Both the position numbers and the translations under genes were made by a program. A stretch of DNA of 64,000 nt from Thioalkalivibrio thiocyanoxidans ARh2. Lineage in GTDB: Bacteria; Pseudomonadota; Gammaproteobacteria; Ectothiorhodospirales; Ectothiorhodospiraceae. The stretch lies in contig NZ_ARQK01000060.1 in assembly GCF_000385215.1 (NCBI RefSeq), positions 62,001 to 126,000 of the forward strand. The letters are read 5' to 3'. Under the pieces are notes generated by a model. It made no database searches and had not been told where the DNA came from. It saw nothing but the letters and a program-made list of their open reading frames with translations. Of this stretch, positions 26,559-35,225 are shown one piece after another (position 1 is the first letter of the stretch; each line of letters opens with the position of its first letter).

Positions 26559-27503
26559 ATGGACGGCTGGATGCAAGGCACCATGGACTTCCTGACCAGC
26601 GATGGCTTTCTCGCTGCGCTGCGGGCCTCGCTGTACATCATTGTTGGTTTGATCCTGGCGCGACTGGTCTCGCGCAGCCTGACGCGGGCCTTCGGCCGGC
26701 ACATGGATGCCCAGCAGATCATGCTGATGCGCCGCATCAGCTTCTACGTGATCCTGGTCCTGGCGGTGGTCTCCGGGCTGCGCGAGCTGGGCTTCGATCT
26801 CACCGTGCTGCTGGGGGCGGCCGGCATCCTGACGGTGGCCCTGGGCTTTGCCTCGCAGACCTCGGCGTCCAACCTGATCTCGGGGTTGTTCCTGATCGGG
26901 GAGCGGCCCTTCTCGGTCGGCGACTTCATCAAGGTGGGGGACGCAACGGGGGAGGTGCTGTCCATCGACCTGCTGTCGGTGAAGCTGCGTACGTTCGACA
27001 ACCTGCTGGTGCGAGTACCCAACGAGAGCCTGGTGAAGTCGCAGATCACCAACCTGACGCGCTTCCCGATTCGTCGTCTGGACATGCAGATCGGGGTGGC
27101 CTACCGCACTGACCTCAAGGTACTGCGCGACATCCTGATGGATGTGGCGGACCGCAACCCGGTCTGCCTGGAGGAGCCCAAGCCGCTGTTCATCTTCCTC
27201 GAGTACGGGGATTCCGCGCTGAAGATTCAGCTGTCCGTATGGGCGCGGCGGGAGAATTTCCTGGATCTGCGCAACAGCATGCACATGCAGGTGAAGGCCG
27301 CGCTCGACGAGGCAGGCATCGAGATCCCGTTCCCGCAGCGCACGCTGAGCCATATCGATGGCGGGCCGATCCCCGTGCGGGTGATCCGGGACAACCTGAG
27401 CGACGAGGAGACCGAGGCCGCCGAGAAGATGGACGAGAAGGCCGGCGAGGCGGAGACCGACGCGGGAGCGTCAGAGGCCGAGCGGCACTCGACGCGCGAC
27501 TAG
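26559..27503 (+). CDS. MscS-type mechanosensitive ion channel
   Basis: 314 residues. Three N-terminal membrane helices, the pore helix TM3 region VLLGAAGILTVALGFASQTSAS-like stretch with ASNLISGLFLIGERPFSVGD, the beta domain (VGDATGEVLSIDLLSVKLRT) and a cytoplasmic alpha-beta part ending in an acidic tail of about 50 residues. It opens under membrane tension and protects from hypo-osmotic shock. The gene is 9 bases after DUF432 and is convergent with the nuclease gene; the two stop codons share a CTAG. Confidence 0.92.
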   Translation: MDGWMQGTMDFLTSDGFLAALRASLYIIVGLILARLVSRSLTRAFGRHMDAQQIMLMRRISFYVILVLAVVSGLRELGFDLTVLLGAAGILTVALGFASQTSASNLISGLFLIGERPFSVGDFIKVGDATGEVLSIDLLSVKLRTFDNLLVRVPNESLVKSQITNLTRFPIRRLDMQIGVAYRTDLKVLRDILMDVADRNPVCLEEPKPLFIFLEYGDSALKIQLSVWARRENFLDLRNSMHMQVKAALDEAGIEIPFPQRTLSHIDGGPIPVRVIRDNLSDEETEAAEKMDEKAGEAETDAGASEAERHSTRD

Positions 27504-29173
27504 TCGACCCGCAGGTTCATCCAGACCGGGTCGTGGTCCGAGGCGCGCCATGGCCCCTCGGCGGGCTGGCTCCCGTCGAAGCCGAGAAAGGCCGGTTCGT
27601 CGGCGTTGATCGCCCAGGAGCCGGCTTCACCGACGCGTTCGGCGATCCCCTCCGGGCCGAGGAGGTAGTCCAGTTGCCCGGACTGGCCGCGAAAGACATA
27701 GCTGTAGGCCCGGTCGGGCTCGGCATGTACCAGATCCCGTTTCCCCGCCTCGCGTAGTACACGGATCGGGTCTTCCTTGGCGTAGGCGTTCAGGTCGCCG
27801 GCGACGATCACGGGCAGCTCGTCGCGACGTTCCTGTTCGATCCACTGCGCCAGGCGTTGGGCCTGGGCCGTTCGCCGCTCGTTCCAGCAGCCCTGTCCAC
27901 GATCCACGTCGCCGCTGGAAGGACATCCGGACTTGGCCTTGAAGTGCACCGCCACGACCCCGAACAGGGCTTCGCCTTCCGGTGTGCCGAACCATGCGAG
28001 CAGTGGCGGACGATGATGCACGCGGTCTTGATCGGCGACGGCATCCAGCAGTTCCAGACGATCGGCACGGTAGGTAATGCCGACCTTGATCGCGTCCGTC
28101 CCCGGCGCGGGATGGCGGACGGCCTGGTAGGTGGTGTCGCCTTGCTGGCTCAGGCGTTCGATCAGGCGTTCGCGCGCGGCGGGCCGGTTTTCCAGCTCGA
28201 TGGCCGTGATCAAGTCGGCCTTCAACGGGAGCAGGGCGGCATTCAGCTTGGCCTCCTGCCGCTGGCGTTCGGCGCGACTGGCCGCGCCGCGTTCGCCCAG
28301 CGTGATGAAGTCGTTCTCCATGTTAGCGGTGACGATGCGCAGTGCGCCGTCTGTCGCCGGATCGGGCGGGTCGGGACGGCTACCACCCTCCCACTGTGGC
28401 GTTTCGGTCGGGTGCAGGCGGTGGGCATCGAAGGCATGCGTCAGGATGCCGGTCAGGCCGGTGACCTGGCTGCCGACGCGGCGTGTGCCCCGGTCGTCGA
28501 GGTAGGGGACCGGCTCCGGGCGGGCGCGGTAGCTGCCATCGTCCAGCACGATGCGGCGTTCGGCATGGTCGTGGTCGTCGAACTGGCCGGTCTGGCCCGG
28601 GTGCCACAGGCGTCCTTCGGCGGAGAGCGTCAGGCTGCCGTAGCGCTCAAGCTCATGGTGTCCCGTGACGGTCAGGGTCTGACCGAAGCGCACGCGTACG
28701 TCTTCGAAGTCCTGCAGGCGCTGGGCGTCGCGCGGGAGCTCGAGCGCCACCGGCTCGGGCAGCCGCCCGCTGCCGCAGGTCTCGATGTCGTCGATGCGGG
28801 CGAGCTGGGGGCGGCCGTGGTGATGGCCAAAGCGGCCCTCGACACGCAGTCGATCGCCGGGTTTTACCGGCTCCTGGCGGGGGGCGTAGACGAACACCCC
28901 GGTCGGCGTGTCGGCCACGTCGTTCTGCAGGTAGAAGCCGCCCAGTTCATCGGCGCCCATGAAGACGCCGGTGACGATGCCCTCCAGCACGACGGATGTA
29001 GCGTCCGCCGGTGGTTCGGCCAGCAACTCGTCCGTCGTGAGGCTGGTGCGGTCGGGGGGACACGCGGGCGCCAGCGCATGCGCGGATGGCACGGCCAGTG
29101 CGAAAGCTACGACCAATACCCGCGGGACCACGCTGGCGAGTGTGCGGCGAATGGAGGTCACGTGCCGGTCCAT
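27500..29173 (-). CDS. Secreted ExeM/NucH-type endonuclease/exonuclease/phosphatase
   Basis: 557 residues with an N-terminal signal peptide (PRVLVVAFALAVPSAHALA). Residues about 45-130 form an OB-fold-like domain (VLEGIVTGVFMGADELGGFY), and from about 285 an EEP nuclease domain: LRIVTANMENDF, AIELENRP, VVAVHFKAKSGCPS, VIVAGDLNAY and ASDHDPVW supply the metal and catalytic residues. Relatives (ExeM, NucH) degrade extracellular DNA, for nutrient use or biofilm release. The paired cysteines in the secreted part fit periplasmic or external location. Confidence 0.88.
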   Translation of the reverse strand: MDRHVTSIRRTLASVVPRVLVVAFALAVPSAHALAPACPPDRTSLTTDELLAEPPADATSVVLEGIVTGVFMGADELGGFYLQNDVADTPTGVFVYAPRQEPVKPGDRLRVEGRFGHHHGRPQLARIDDIETCGSGRLPEPVALELPRDAQRLQDFEDVRVRFGQTLTVTGHHELERYGSLTLSAEGRLWHPGQTGQFDDHDHAERRIVLDDGSYRARPEPVPYLDDRGTRRVGSQVTGLTGILTHAFDAHRLHPTETPQWEGGSRPDPPDPATDGALRIVTANMENDFITLGERGAASRAERQRQEAKLNAALLPLKADLITAIELENRPAARERLIERLSQQGDTTYQAVRHPAPGTDAIKVGITYRADRLELLDAVADQDRVHHRPPLLAWFGTPEGEALFGVVAVHFKAKSGCPSSGDVDRGQGCWNERRTAQAQRLAQWIEQERRDELPVIVAGDLNAYAKEDPIRVLREAGKRDLVHAEPDRAYSYVFRGQSGQLDYLLGPEGIAERVGEAGSWAINADEPAFLGFDGSQPAEGPWRASDHDPVWMNLRVD

Positions 29174-29196
29174 GGCGGCGTCCTCAATATTGCGGG

Positions 29197-29628
29197 TCAG
29201 GCGCTAAAGCGTAGCAGGGACCGCAGGTGGTCGGGTGACTGGGTAACGTCCCGAATGCTGTATTGGTCGAGCACGGCGAGAAAGGCGTCCCGGGCGTCGT
29301 CCAGCACCCCGCGCAGCTGGCAGCCGGGCAGGATCGGGCACATCGGGTTCTCGCAGTCGACCACATTGAGGTTGGGTTCCATGTCGCGGACGACGGCCCC
29401 GATATTGATCGATTCGGGGTCGCGCGCAAGCGAGATGCCGCCTCCCTTGCCGCGGCGGGTAACCAGGTAGCCCTTCTGGCCGAGCTGATGGACGATCTTG
29501 ACCAGGTGGTTGCGCGGGATGCCGAAGCGTTCGGAGATCTCGGTGACGGTGACGCGCTGGTCGCTGGGCTGGACCGTCAGGTACATCAGGACGCGCAGGG
29601 AAAAGTCGGTGAAGCGGGTTAGTTGCAT
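29197..29628 (-). CDS. nsrR: Nitric-oxide-sensing Rrf2 repressor NsrR
   Basis: 143 residues. The start MQLTRFTDFSLRVLMYLTVQ is typical of NsrR, followed by a winged helix (VTEISERFGIPRNHLVKIVH, KGYLVTRRGKGGGISLAR). Three cysteines in DCENPMCPILPGC have the 5/6 spacing of the Fe-S ligands of NsrR. It represses NO-detoxification genes until NO destroys the cluster. The longer frame upstream lacks coding character; ATG 29628 is the usual start. The 257-base gap to uppP is AT-richer than average and contains both promoters; no clear NsrR palindrome is seen. Confidence 0.92.
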   Translation of the reverse strand: MQLTRFTDFSLRVLMYLTVQPSDQRVTVTEISERFGIPRNHLVKIVHQLGQKGYLVTRRGKGGGISLARDPESINIGAVVRDMEPNLNVVDCENPMCPILPGCQLRGVLDDARDAFLAVLDQYSIRDVTQSPDHLRSLLRFSA

Positions 29629-29885
29629 GGGTGACTCGTTGGCGGTTTGCAGGCCTTGTCGGCGCTCGCCAGGTCCCGTGGGTTCTCGTGTGCAACACGG
29701 GTTCGGTTGGTCGGCTGCCAGATATACGGTTATGTGAACGGATAAAGGGACAATAAGGCCGGCGTAGTGCAAAAACAAGCAAGGCCCCGGTATGCAGTGG
29801 AGTGGCGCACCGCGAACCCGGTAACAACGTTTGGCAGGCCTTTTCCGTATACTGCGCCCGCCTTGGGGATGAAAGCGGAATTGGA

Positions 29886-30767
29886 ATGACAGTCTGGGTC
29901 GCCGCCCTGCTCGGGGTCGTGCAGGGAATATTCATGTTCTTGCCGGTCAGTTCGACCGCGCACCTGGTGCTTACCCAGCACTGGCTGATCCTCAGTGGCG
30001 AGCCGCTGCCACCGCCGGAAAGCCCGGAGATGATCCTGTTCGATCTGGTCGTGCATGTCGGCACGCTGGTGTCGATCATCTATGTGTTCCGCCAGAGTCT
30101 TTGGCGCCTGAGCGGCGGGATCGCCCGCGAGAGCTGGCAATGGGCCTCGGCGGGCGGCAGCGCGGGCCGCGAGATGCTGTTCCTGCGCCTGGCGCTGCTT
30201 TGTGGCTTGTCGGTGTTCGCCACCGCCGTGATCGGCTTAACGCTGAAGGCGAGCTTCGAGCACGTGTTCGCCAATCCGACGCTGATCGCCGGTACCCTTA
30301 CCTTGACCGGCATCCTGCTGTGGTGGACCGATCGGTTGAGCCGCCGCCCGCTGGGGCTGCGCAAGCTGGGGCCGAAGATCGCCACGATCATTGGTGTGGC
30401 CCAGGGCTTCGCGCTGGTACCGGGCCTCAGCCGCAGCGGCATGACCATCACCTTTGCGCTGTTCTCGGGCCTCAAGCGGCGCTGGGCTGCGGAATACAGC
30501 TTTTTCCTTGCCATCCCGACGATCCTGGCCGCGACTGCCGTTCAGTCGCTGGATGTGTGGAACAGCGGTAATGGACTGGGGGATCTGAGCTGGACCCCGC
30601 TGATCGTGGGTTTCGTGGTCTCCGCGGTGGTCGGCGTGATCTCCCTGAAGATGGTCCTGTTCTTCCTCTATCGCGCACGGCTGAAGGTCTTTTCCTTTTA
30701 TGTCTGGGCGCTGGCGGCCCTGGTGCTGTTCGGCTTCCTCGACGTGGACATCATGTACGGCCACTGA
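29886..30767 (+). CDS. uppP: Undecaprenyl-diphosphatase UppP (BacA)
   Basis: 293 residues, about eight membrane helices. Conserved elements: LLGVVQGIFMFLPVSSTAHL (family Q-GxxEFLPVSSTAH; here F-M replaces the usual glutamate position E-F) and the second site GVAQGFALVPGLSRSGMTIT with PGxSRSG. It recycles the lipid carrier by removing a phosphate from undecaprenyl pyrophosphate. The M in IFMFLPVSS instead of the common TEFLPVSS is noteworthy since that glutamate is important in the E. coli enzyme. ATG 29886 is preferred over upstream in-frame codons. Convergent with the ABC permease gene. Confidence 0.9.
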   Translation: MTVWVAALLGVVQGIFMFLPVSSTAHLVLTQHWLILSGEPLPPPESPEMILFDLVVHVGTLVSIIYVFRQSLWRLSGGIARESWQWASAGGSAGREMLFLRLALLCGLSVFATAVIGLTLKASFEHVFANPTLIAGTLTLTGILLWWTDRLSRRPLGLRKLGPKIATIIGVAQGFALVPGLSRSGMTITFALFSGLKRRWAAEYSFFLAIPTILAATAVQSLDVWNSGNGLGDLSWTPLIVGFVVSAVVGVISLKMVLFFLYRARLKVFSFYVWALAALVLFGFLDVDIMYGH

Positions 30768-30792
30768 TGGATTGTCCGGGTCGGCTGGCGCA

Positions 30793-33315
30793 TCACTCGG
30801 GGCCGCGCAGGACCCCGAGTGGCGCCTGGCGCAGTACGCTGCGTGTGCCCAGCCAGCCGGCCAGCGCGATGCCCAGGGTCCCCCCGACGATCCCGAAGAC
30901 GAACGTCATGGGGTTGATGCGGTAGTCGAACTCGAACACCTGCCAGGCCAGCAGGGCCCCGACGGCGGTGGCGATGATGGCGGCCAGCAACCCGGCCAGA
31001 AAGCCCAGGCTGCCGAACTCGGCCAGCAACGCCCGGCGGATGTGGTGGCGTCGGGCCCCCAGTGCACGTAACAGGGCGGTCTCGCGACGGCGGACGTCGC
31101 GGGTGGCCTGCACGGCCGCGAGCAGTACGGTGAGCCCCGCGAGCAGCGTGAACAGGAAGACATACTCGACCGCGCGTGTGGCCTGATCCATCACATCGCG
31201 GACCTGCTCGATGATCGCGCTGACGTCGATCGCCGAGACGGCCGGGAATTCGCGCAGCCAGCGGTTCTGCTCCGCCCCCATGCCCTCCGGCACATGCAGC
31301 GCGGTGATGTAGGTGCGCGGCTGGTCGCCCAGCAGGGCGGGTGGCCCGATCACAAAGAAATTGACCCGGAAGCTGTCCCAGTCGACCTCGCGGACATTGG
31401 CGATGACCCCGCGCACGGGCTGCCCGCCCACCCGGAAGGTGAGGCTGTCGCCGGTCTCCAGGCCAAAGCGCTCCATCAGTCCGGCCTCGACCGACCACAC
31501 ATCGTCGGCCGCCTCGCCGGTCGGGCCGTGATGGAACCAGTGGCCTTCGATCACGCGGTTGTGCGCCGGCGGCTCCTCCGCGTAGGAGAGGTTGAACTCG
31601 CGATCGACCAGGCGCCGGGTCTGGTCGTCGTCAAAGTCATCGGGCTGGACCGGCTGGTCGTTGATCGCGATCAGGCGCCCGCGAATCATCGGGTCCATTT
31701 GTGGACGTTCGAGCCCGGAGGCCTCGATCCGGTCGGCGAAAGCCTCTTCCTGTCCGGGCTGGATATTGACGAAGAACTGGTTCGGGGCGTCCTCGGGGAT
31801 GCTCGCATCCCAGGCGGAGAGCAGATCCACGCGCACGATTGCCAGCAGCAGCAGCGCGAGGATGCCGATGCTGAAGGCCACGAGTTGCACGGCGCTCAGT
31901 CCGCCCCGCCGGGAGAGGTTGGCAAGCCCGAAACGCAGTGCCATGCCCCCGTGGTCGCGCAGCGGGCGCAGGGCCAGCACCATCAGCAGCCCCAGCGCCC
32001 CGAGTACGAGCAAGGCGCCTGCGGTCCCGAGCAGGACCCACGCGGCCAGCTGCGGGTCGGCCGCTTGCCAGTACAGCAGCGCGCCGAAGGTCAGCAGGGC
32101 GAGGAGTCCGGACAGCCAGACGGAAGCGGGCGGGAGCCCCAGGTCGCGGCGCAGTACCCGCAGGGGCGGCACGCGGCCAATGCGCAGCAACGCGGGCAGG
32201 GCGAAGCCGATGGCGGTGATCAGACCGACACCGAAGCCAGCCGCGACCGGCCGCGCCCCCGGGGGTGGCAGGTCCCCCGCAAGCCATTCCCCAAGCAGTG
32301 CGGACAGGACAAATTGCGCCCCGAACCCGATGATCAGCCCTACGCTGCTCGCGACCAGGGCAATGAGCAGGACATGGCCGAAGTAGAGTCGGAGGATCCT
32401 TCGTCCGCTGGCCCCCAGCGCGCGCATGACAGCGGCGGGGTCGGCCCGGCGTTGGGCAAAATGGTGGGCCGCGACCGCGATCGCGGCCCCTGCCAGGAGG
32501 ACGGCCATCAACGAGGCCAGGCCGAGGAAGCGTTCCGCCCGTTCGATCGCGACCTGCAACTCCGGGCTGGCGTCATCAAGGCCGCGCAGGCGCTGGCCCG
32601 GCTCCAGGCGTTCCTCGATCCAGTCACGGTAGCGCTCAAGCTGGGTTGCCGGCCCGGTCACAAAGAGTTCGTAGCGCACCCGGCTACCAGGCGCGATCAG
32701 CCCGCTGATCTCGAGATCGTCAAAGGCGAGCATCAGCCGAGGGGCAATATCCAGCAGGTAACTCCCGCGATCCGGCTCACGCACGATCTCGCCGGCTATC
32801 TCCAGTTCCAGTTCGCCAACCTCGACGGTATCGCCGACCTCAAGCTCCAGGGCCTGCAGGAGGGCACCCTCGAGCCATGCGGTGCCGGGTTCCGGCCCCC
32901 GCGTGTACGGCTCGGGATCCCGGTCTGCGGTGCTGCGTACGAGGGCCTCGCCCAGCAGGGGCCAGTCCCGATCCACCGCGCGCAGGGCGGACAGGCGGGA
33001 GTCATCATCGGGCGTGAACAGGACGCTGGGAAGCGCAGCGGTACGGGCGGTCTGAAGGCCTTGACGCTCGGCCTCGGCCAGCCATTCCTCGGGTATCGGG
33101 TCATTGCCGACCACGGCCATGTCACCCCCCAGCAGCAGGGTGGCCTGCTGCGCCATGCCCCGGTCCACGCGGTCGGTAAAGAAGCCGACCGCTGCCACGG
33201 CGGCCACGGCGACGACCAGGGCTGTCGCGAGCACACGCAGCTCGGCACTGCGCCATTCGCGCCAGACGCCACGAACCCATGTGCGCATTCCGCCTCGCCC
33301 GAACAGACCTGTCAT
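30793..33315 (-). CDS. FtsX-like ABC transporter permease, YbbP type
   Basis: 840 residues. An N-terminal membrane segment (LRVLATALVVAVAAVAAVGF), a large periplasmic MacB-PCD-like domain, then eight or so further helices with two FtsX domains (about 260-390 and 720-830; LASLMAVLLAGAAIAVAAHH and VFLFTLLAGLTVLLAAVQAT). This is the YbbP organisation: ten helices, two periplasmic domains. With the YbbA-like ATPase directly upstream and divergently placed TesA, the set equals the E. coli ybbAP-tesA locus. The start overlaps the ATPase stop (ATGA). Confidence 0.88.
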   Translation of the reverse strand: MTGLFGRGGMRTWVRGVWREWRSAELRVLATALVVAVAAVAAVGFFTDRVDRGMAQQATLLLGGDMAVVGNDPIPEEWLAEAERQGLQTARTAALPSVLFTPDDDSRLSALRAVDRDWPLLGEALVRSTADRDPEPYTRGPEPGTAWLEGALLQALELEVGDTVEVGELELEIAGEIVREPDRGSYLLDIAPRLMLAFDDLEISGLIAPGSRVRYELFVTGPATQLERYRDWIEERLEPGQRLRGLDDASPELQVAIERAERFLGLASLMAVLLAGAAIAVAAHHFAQRRADPAAVMRALGASGRRILRLYFGHVLLIALVASSVGLIIGFGAQFVLSALLGEWLAGDLPPPGARPVAAGFGVGLITAIGFALPALLRIGRVPPLRVLRRDLGLPPASVWLSGLLALLTFGALLYWQAADPQLAAWVLLGTAGALLVLGALGLLMVLALRPLRDHGGMALRFGLANLSRRGGLSAVQLVAFSIGILALLLLAIVRVDLLSAWDASIPEDAPNQFFVNIQPGQEEAFADRIEASGLERPQMDPMIRGRLIAINDQPVQPDDFDDDQTRRLVDREFNLSYAEEPPAHNRVIEGHWFHHGPTGEAADDVWSVEAGLMERFGLETGDSLTFRVGGQPVRGVIANVREVDWDSFRVNFFVIGPPALLGDQPRTYITALHVPEGMGAEQNRWLREFPAVSAIDVSAIIEQVRDVMDQATRAVEYVFLFTLLAGLTVLLAAVQATRDVRRRETALLRALGARRHHIRRALLAEFGSLGFLAGLLAAIIATAVGALLAWQVFEFDYRINPMTFVFGIVGGTLGIALAGWLGTRSVLRQAPLGVLRGPE

Positions 33316-34022
33316 GCGAGCATGCCGTCCTGGATGTGGAGGATACGATCGCATTGCTGCGCGAGATCGGCGTCATGCGTCACCAGGATCAGCGCCGTGC
33401 GCCGGTCCTCGTGGTCGGGGTCCCGCGCGAGGCTGAACAAGAGGTCGATAATGCGTCCACCGGTCTGGCCGTCGAGGTTGCCTGTGGGCTCGTCGGCAAA
33501 CAGCACGGCGGGTCGGTCGACGATGGCGCGGGCGATGGCGACGCGCTGCTGTTCGCCTCCCGAGAGCTGGTGCGGGTAATGGGCTTCTCGCTCGCTCAGT
33601 CCCACGCGTTTCAGCGCATCCCGGGCCCACGCCGAGATCTCGACTTGCGAGCGCCCTTCGTGCTCGGGGTTCAACTCCAGCGGCAGGAGCACATTCTCGA
33701 AGGCGGTCAGCGCCGGGAGCAGCTGGAAGGACTGGAATACAAAGCCGACACGGCCGGCGCGCAAGGCCGCGCGGCCATCCTCGTCCAGTTCGCTGATCGT
33801 TTGCCCCAGCAGGCGAACTTCTCCGGCGCTTGGAGCGTCCAGACCTGCAAGAAGTCCGAGCAGCGTGGATTTGCCGGACCCGGATGCACCCAGGATCGCG
33901 ACGGTCTCGCCGGCCTGAACCGACAGCGAGATCCCGCGCAGGATATCGAGTACACCGCTGGGCCCGGCGATCCGCTGTTGCAGGTCACGGGCTTCCAGAA
34001 CCGAAGATGAGGATGCATCCAT
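33312..34022 (-). CDS. ABC transporter ATP-binding protein, YbbA/LolD type
   Basis: 236 residues. Walker A ILGASGSGKSTLL, Q-loop VFQSFQLLPALTAFENV, signature LSGGEQQRVAIARAI, Walker B VLFADEPTGNLD, H-loop LVTHD. The NxD and QLLP pattern places it in the MacB/LolD/YbbA cluster that works with FtsX-like permeases. Its ATG shares two bases (CATG) with the ATG of the divergent tesA gene, so each promoter must lie inside the other gene. Confidence 0.93.
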   Translation of the reverse strand: MDASSSSVLEARDLQQRIAGPSGVLDILRGISLSVQAGETVAILGASGSGKSTLLGLLAGLDAPSAGEVRLLGQTISELDEDGRAALRAGRVGFVFQSFQLLPALTAFENVLLPLELNPEHEGRSQVEISAWARDALKRVGLSEREAHYPHQLSGGEQQRVAIARAIVDRPAVLFADEPTGNLDGQTGGRIIDLLFSLARDPDHEDRRTALILVTHDADLAQQCDRILHIQDGMLA

Positions 34023-34788
34023 GTGGCGTTATTCCCTGGTCATTATTGCGTGGCTCGCGTTGCTATGGAGTCCGCTTGGCCTTGCGAATTCCATCAGTGC
34101 GGAAAATTCGGGGGAAGAACCCGCGAAGGTGCTGGTGTTCGGCGATTCCCTGAGCGCGGCCTACGGCATGAGTGACACCGAAAGCTGGGTGGGGCTCCTG
34201 GAGGAGCGTCTGAGCGAGCGCAACCATCCCTGGCGCGTCGCGAATGCCTCGATCAGTGGCGAGACGACGGCCGGGGGACGCGAACGCCTGCCGGAGGTCC
34301 TGGAACGGGAGAATCCCGATCTCGTGATTCTGGCGCTGGGGGGCAACGACGGCCTGCGCGGGCTCTCGCCACGTGCCATGCGCGACAACCTGGAGGCGAT
34401 GCTGGAGGTGATCGACACGGCGGGCGCCCAGGCCCTGCTGCTCGGGATCCGCATCCCGCCCAATTACGGCCCGCAGTACACCCAGCGCTTCGAGGCCGTC
34501 TTCACCGATCTGGCTCGGGAACGCGGGCTGGTGTTCGAGCCGTTCTTCCTGCACGAAATCGCCTTGCGCGACGGGATGATTATGGATGACGGGATTCACC
34601 CGACGCCCGAGGCGCAGCCCTACATGCTGGAGGCCGTATGGCCCCATCTGGAGCCCATGATGCGCGGGATAGAGGCCTGTCTGGACGACGCGGTTTCAGT
34701 CTCCGAGCGCCCGGCGCAGATCCGTCAGGACGTCCTCGGGGAGGAGCTGACGCAGTACCGGATGAACATCGCGCTCGACCTCGGATAG
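34021..34788 (+). CDS. tesA: Periplasmic SGNH esterase TesA (multifunctional acyl-CoA thioesterase/lysophospholipase)
   Basis: 255 residues. Signal peptide (YSLVIIAWLALLWSPLGLA), block I VLVFGDSLSAAYGM with the nucleophile serine, block II VANASISGETTAGGRERLPE (glycine), block III ILALGGNDGLRG (asparagine), block V DGIHPTPEAQP (aspartate and histidine). The enzyme hydrolyses thioesters and lysophospholipids. The last 35 residues go beyond the usual end and overlap an opposite-strand gene. Start codon overlaps the start of the ybbA-like gene. Confidence 0.92.
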   Translation: MWRYSLVIIAWLALLWSPLGLANSISAENSGEEPAKVLVFGDSLSAAYGMSDTESWVGLLEERLSERNHPWRVANASISGETTAGGRERLPEVLERENPDLVILALGGNDGLRGLSPRAMRDNLEAMLEVIDTAGAQALLLGIRIPPNYGPQYTQRFEAVFTDLARERGLVFEPFFLHEIALRDGMIMDDGIHPTPEAQPYMLEAVWPHLEPMMRGIEACLDDAVSVSERPAQIRQDVLGEELTQYRMNIALDLG

Positions 34789-35022
34789 CAGCGGCAGGGT
34801 GCGAACAAGCGAGTGCCGTGACAGCGGGTCGCCGTACTGGTTGGTCTGAATCGGGCGGTCCAGGCCGGTCTCCATCAGCGCAACACCGGGCTCGCCGCGG
34901 GGGCCTTCGTCGAGGACCTCGACCAGTTCCACCATGCGGCCGTCCACTTCCCCCTGCACCCCGATCAGCGGAGCCAGGAGATGGACCAGCTGCTCGGTCT
35001 GTTCCATGGTCAGTGTCGCCAT
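34696..35022 (-). CDS. Conserved hypothetical protein, antisense to the tesA 3' end
   Basis: 108 residues, acidic and helix-rich: TLTMEQTEQLVHLLAPLIGV, VELVEVLDEGPRGEPGVALM and LLPEDVLTDLRRALG. I do not recognise it. Both amino-acid composition and an AAGG 8 bases before the ATG support a real gene. About 93 bases overlap the end of tesA in antisense. It is the last chromosomal gene before the integrated element. Confidence 0.55.
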   Translation of the reverse strand: MATLTMEQTEQLVHLLAPLIGVQGEVDGRMVELVEVLDEGPRGEPGVALMETGLDRPIQTNQYGDPLSRHSLVRTLPLLSEVERDVHPVLRQLLPEDVLTDLRRALGD

Positions 35023-35097
35023 TGGACTACCTTACGGCGGATTCCCTGCCGACACCAGCCCGCTCGGCCTGGCCACAGAGAGGCGTAGAGAGAAGGG

Positions 35098-35146
35098 TGG
35101 TGTCCCCGGCAGGATTCGAACCTGCGACCTGCCCCTTAGGAGGGGG
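35098..35146 (-). repeat. attL: 49-bp copy of the tRNA-Arg(CCU) 3' half
   Basis: This stretch is identical to 54637-54685, running from the CCA end through the T-arm into the anticodon stem (contains GGATTCGAACCTGCGACC). The rest of the tRNA is absent here. It is the left junction of an element that integrated into tRNA-Arg and left the complete tRNA at the right end. Confidence 0.95.
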
Positions 35147-35194
35147 GAGGGGTGTCTAGCAATAGCAGGGTATATCGGGCAATCTGTAGGCTCT

Positions 35195-35212
35195 TGCCAC
35201 AATCCTGCCACA
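35195..35212 (+). repeat. Integrase arm-type sites, left end
   Basis: Two TGCCACA heptamers, 11 bases apart (35195-35201 and 35206-35212), in front of int. The same pair with the same 11-base pitch occurs near the right end at 54537 and 54548, plus a single copy at 54448. Position between attL and int fits arm-binding sites for the integrase. Confidence 0.6.
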
Positions 35213-35225
35213 GTGAGGCCGAAAA

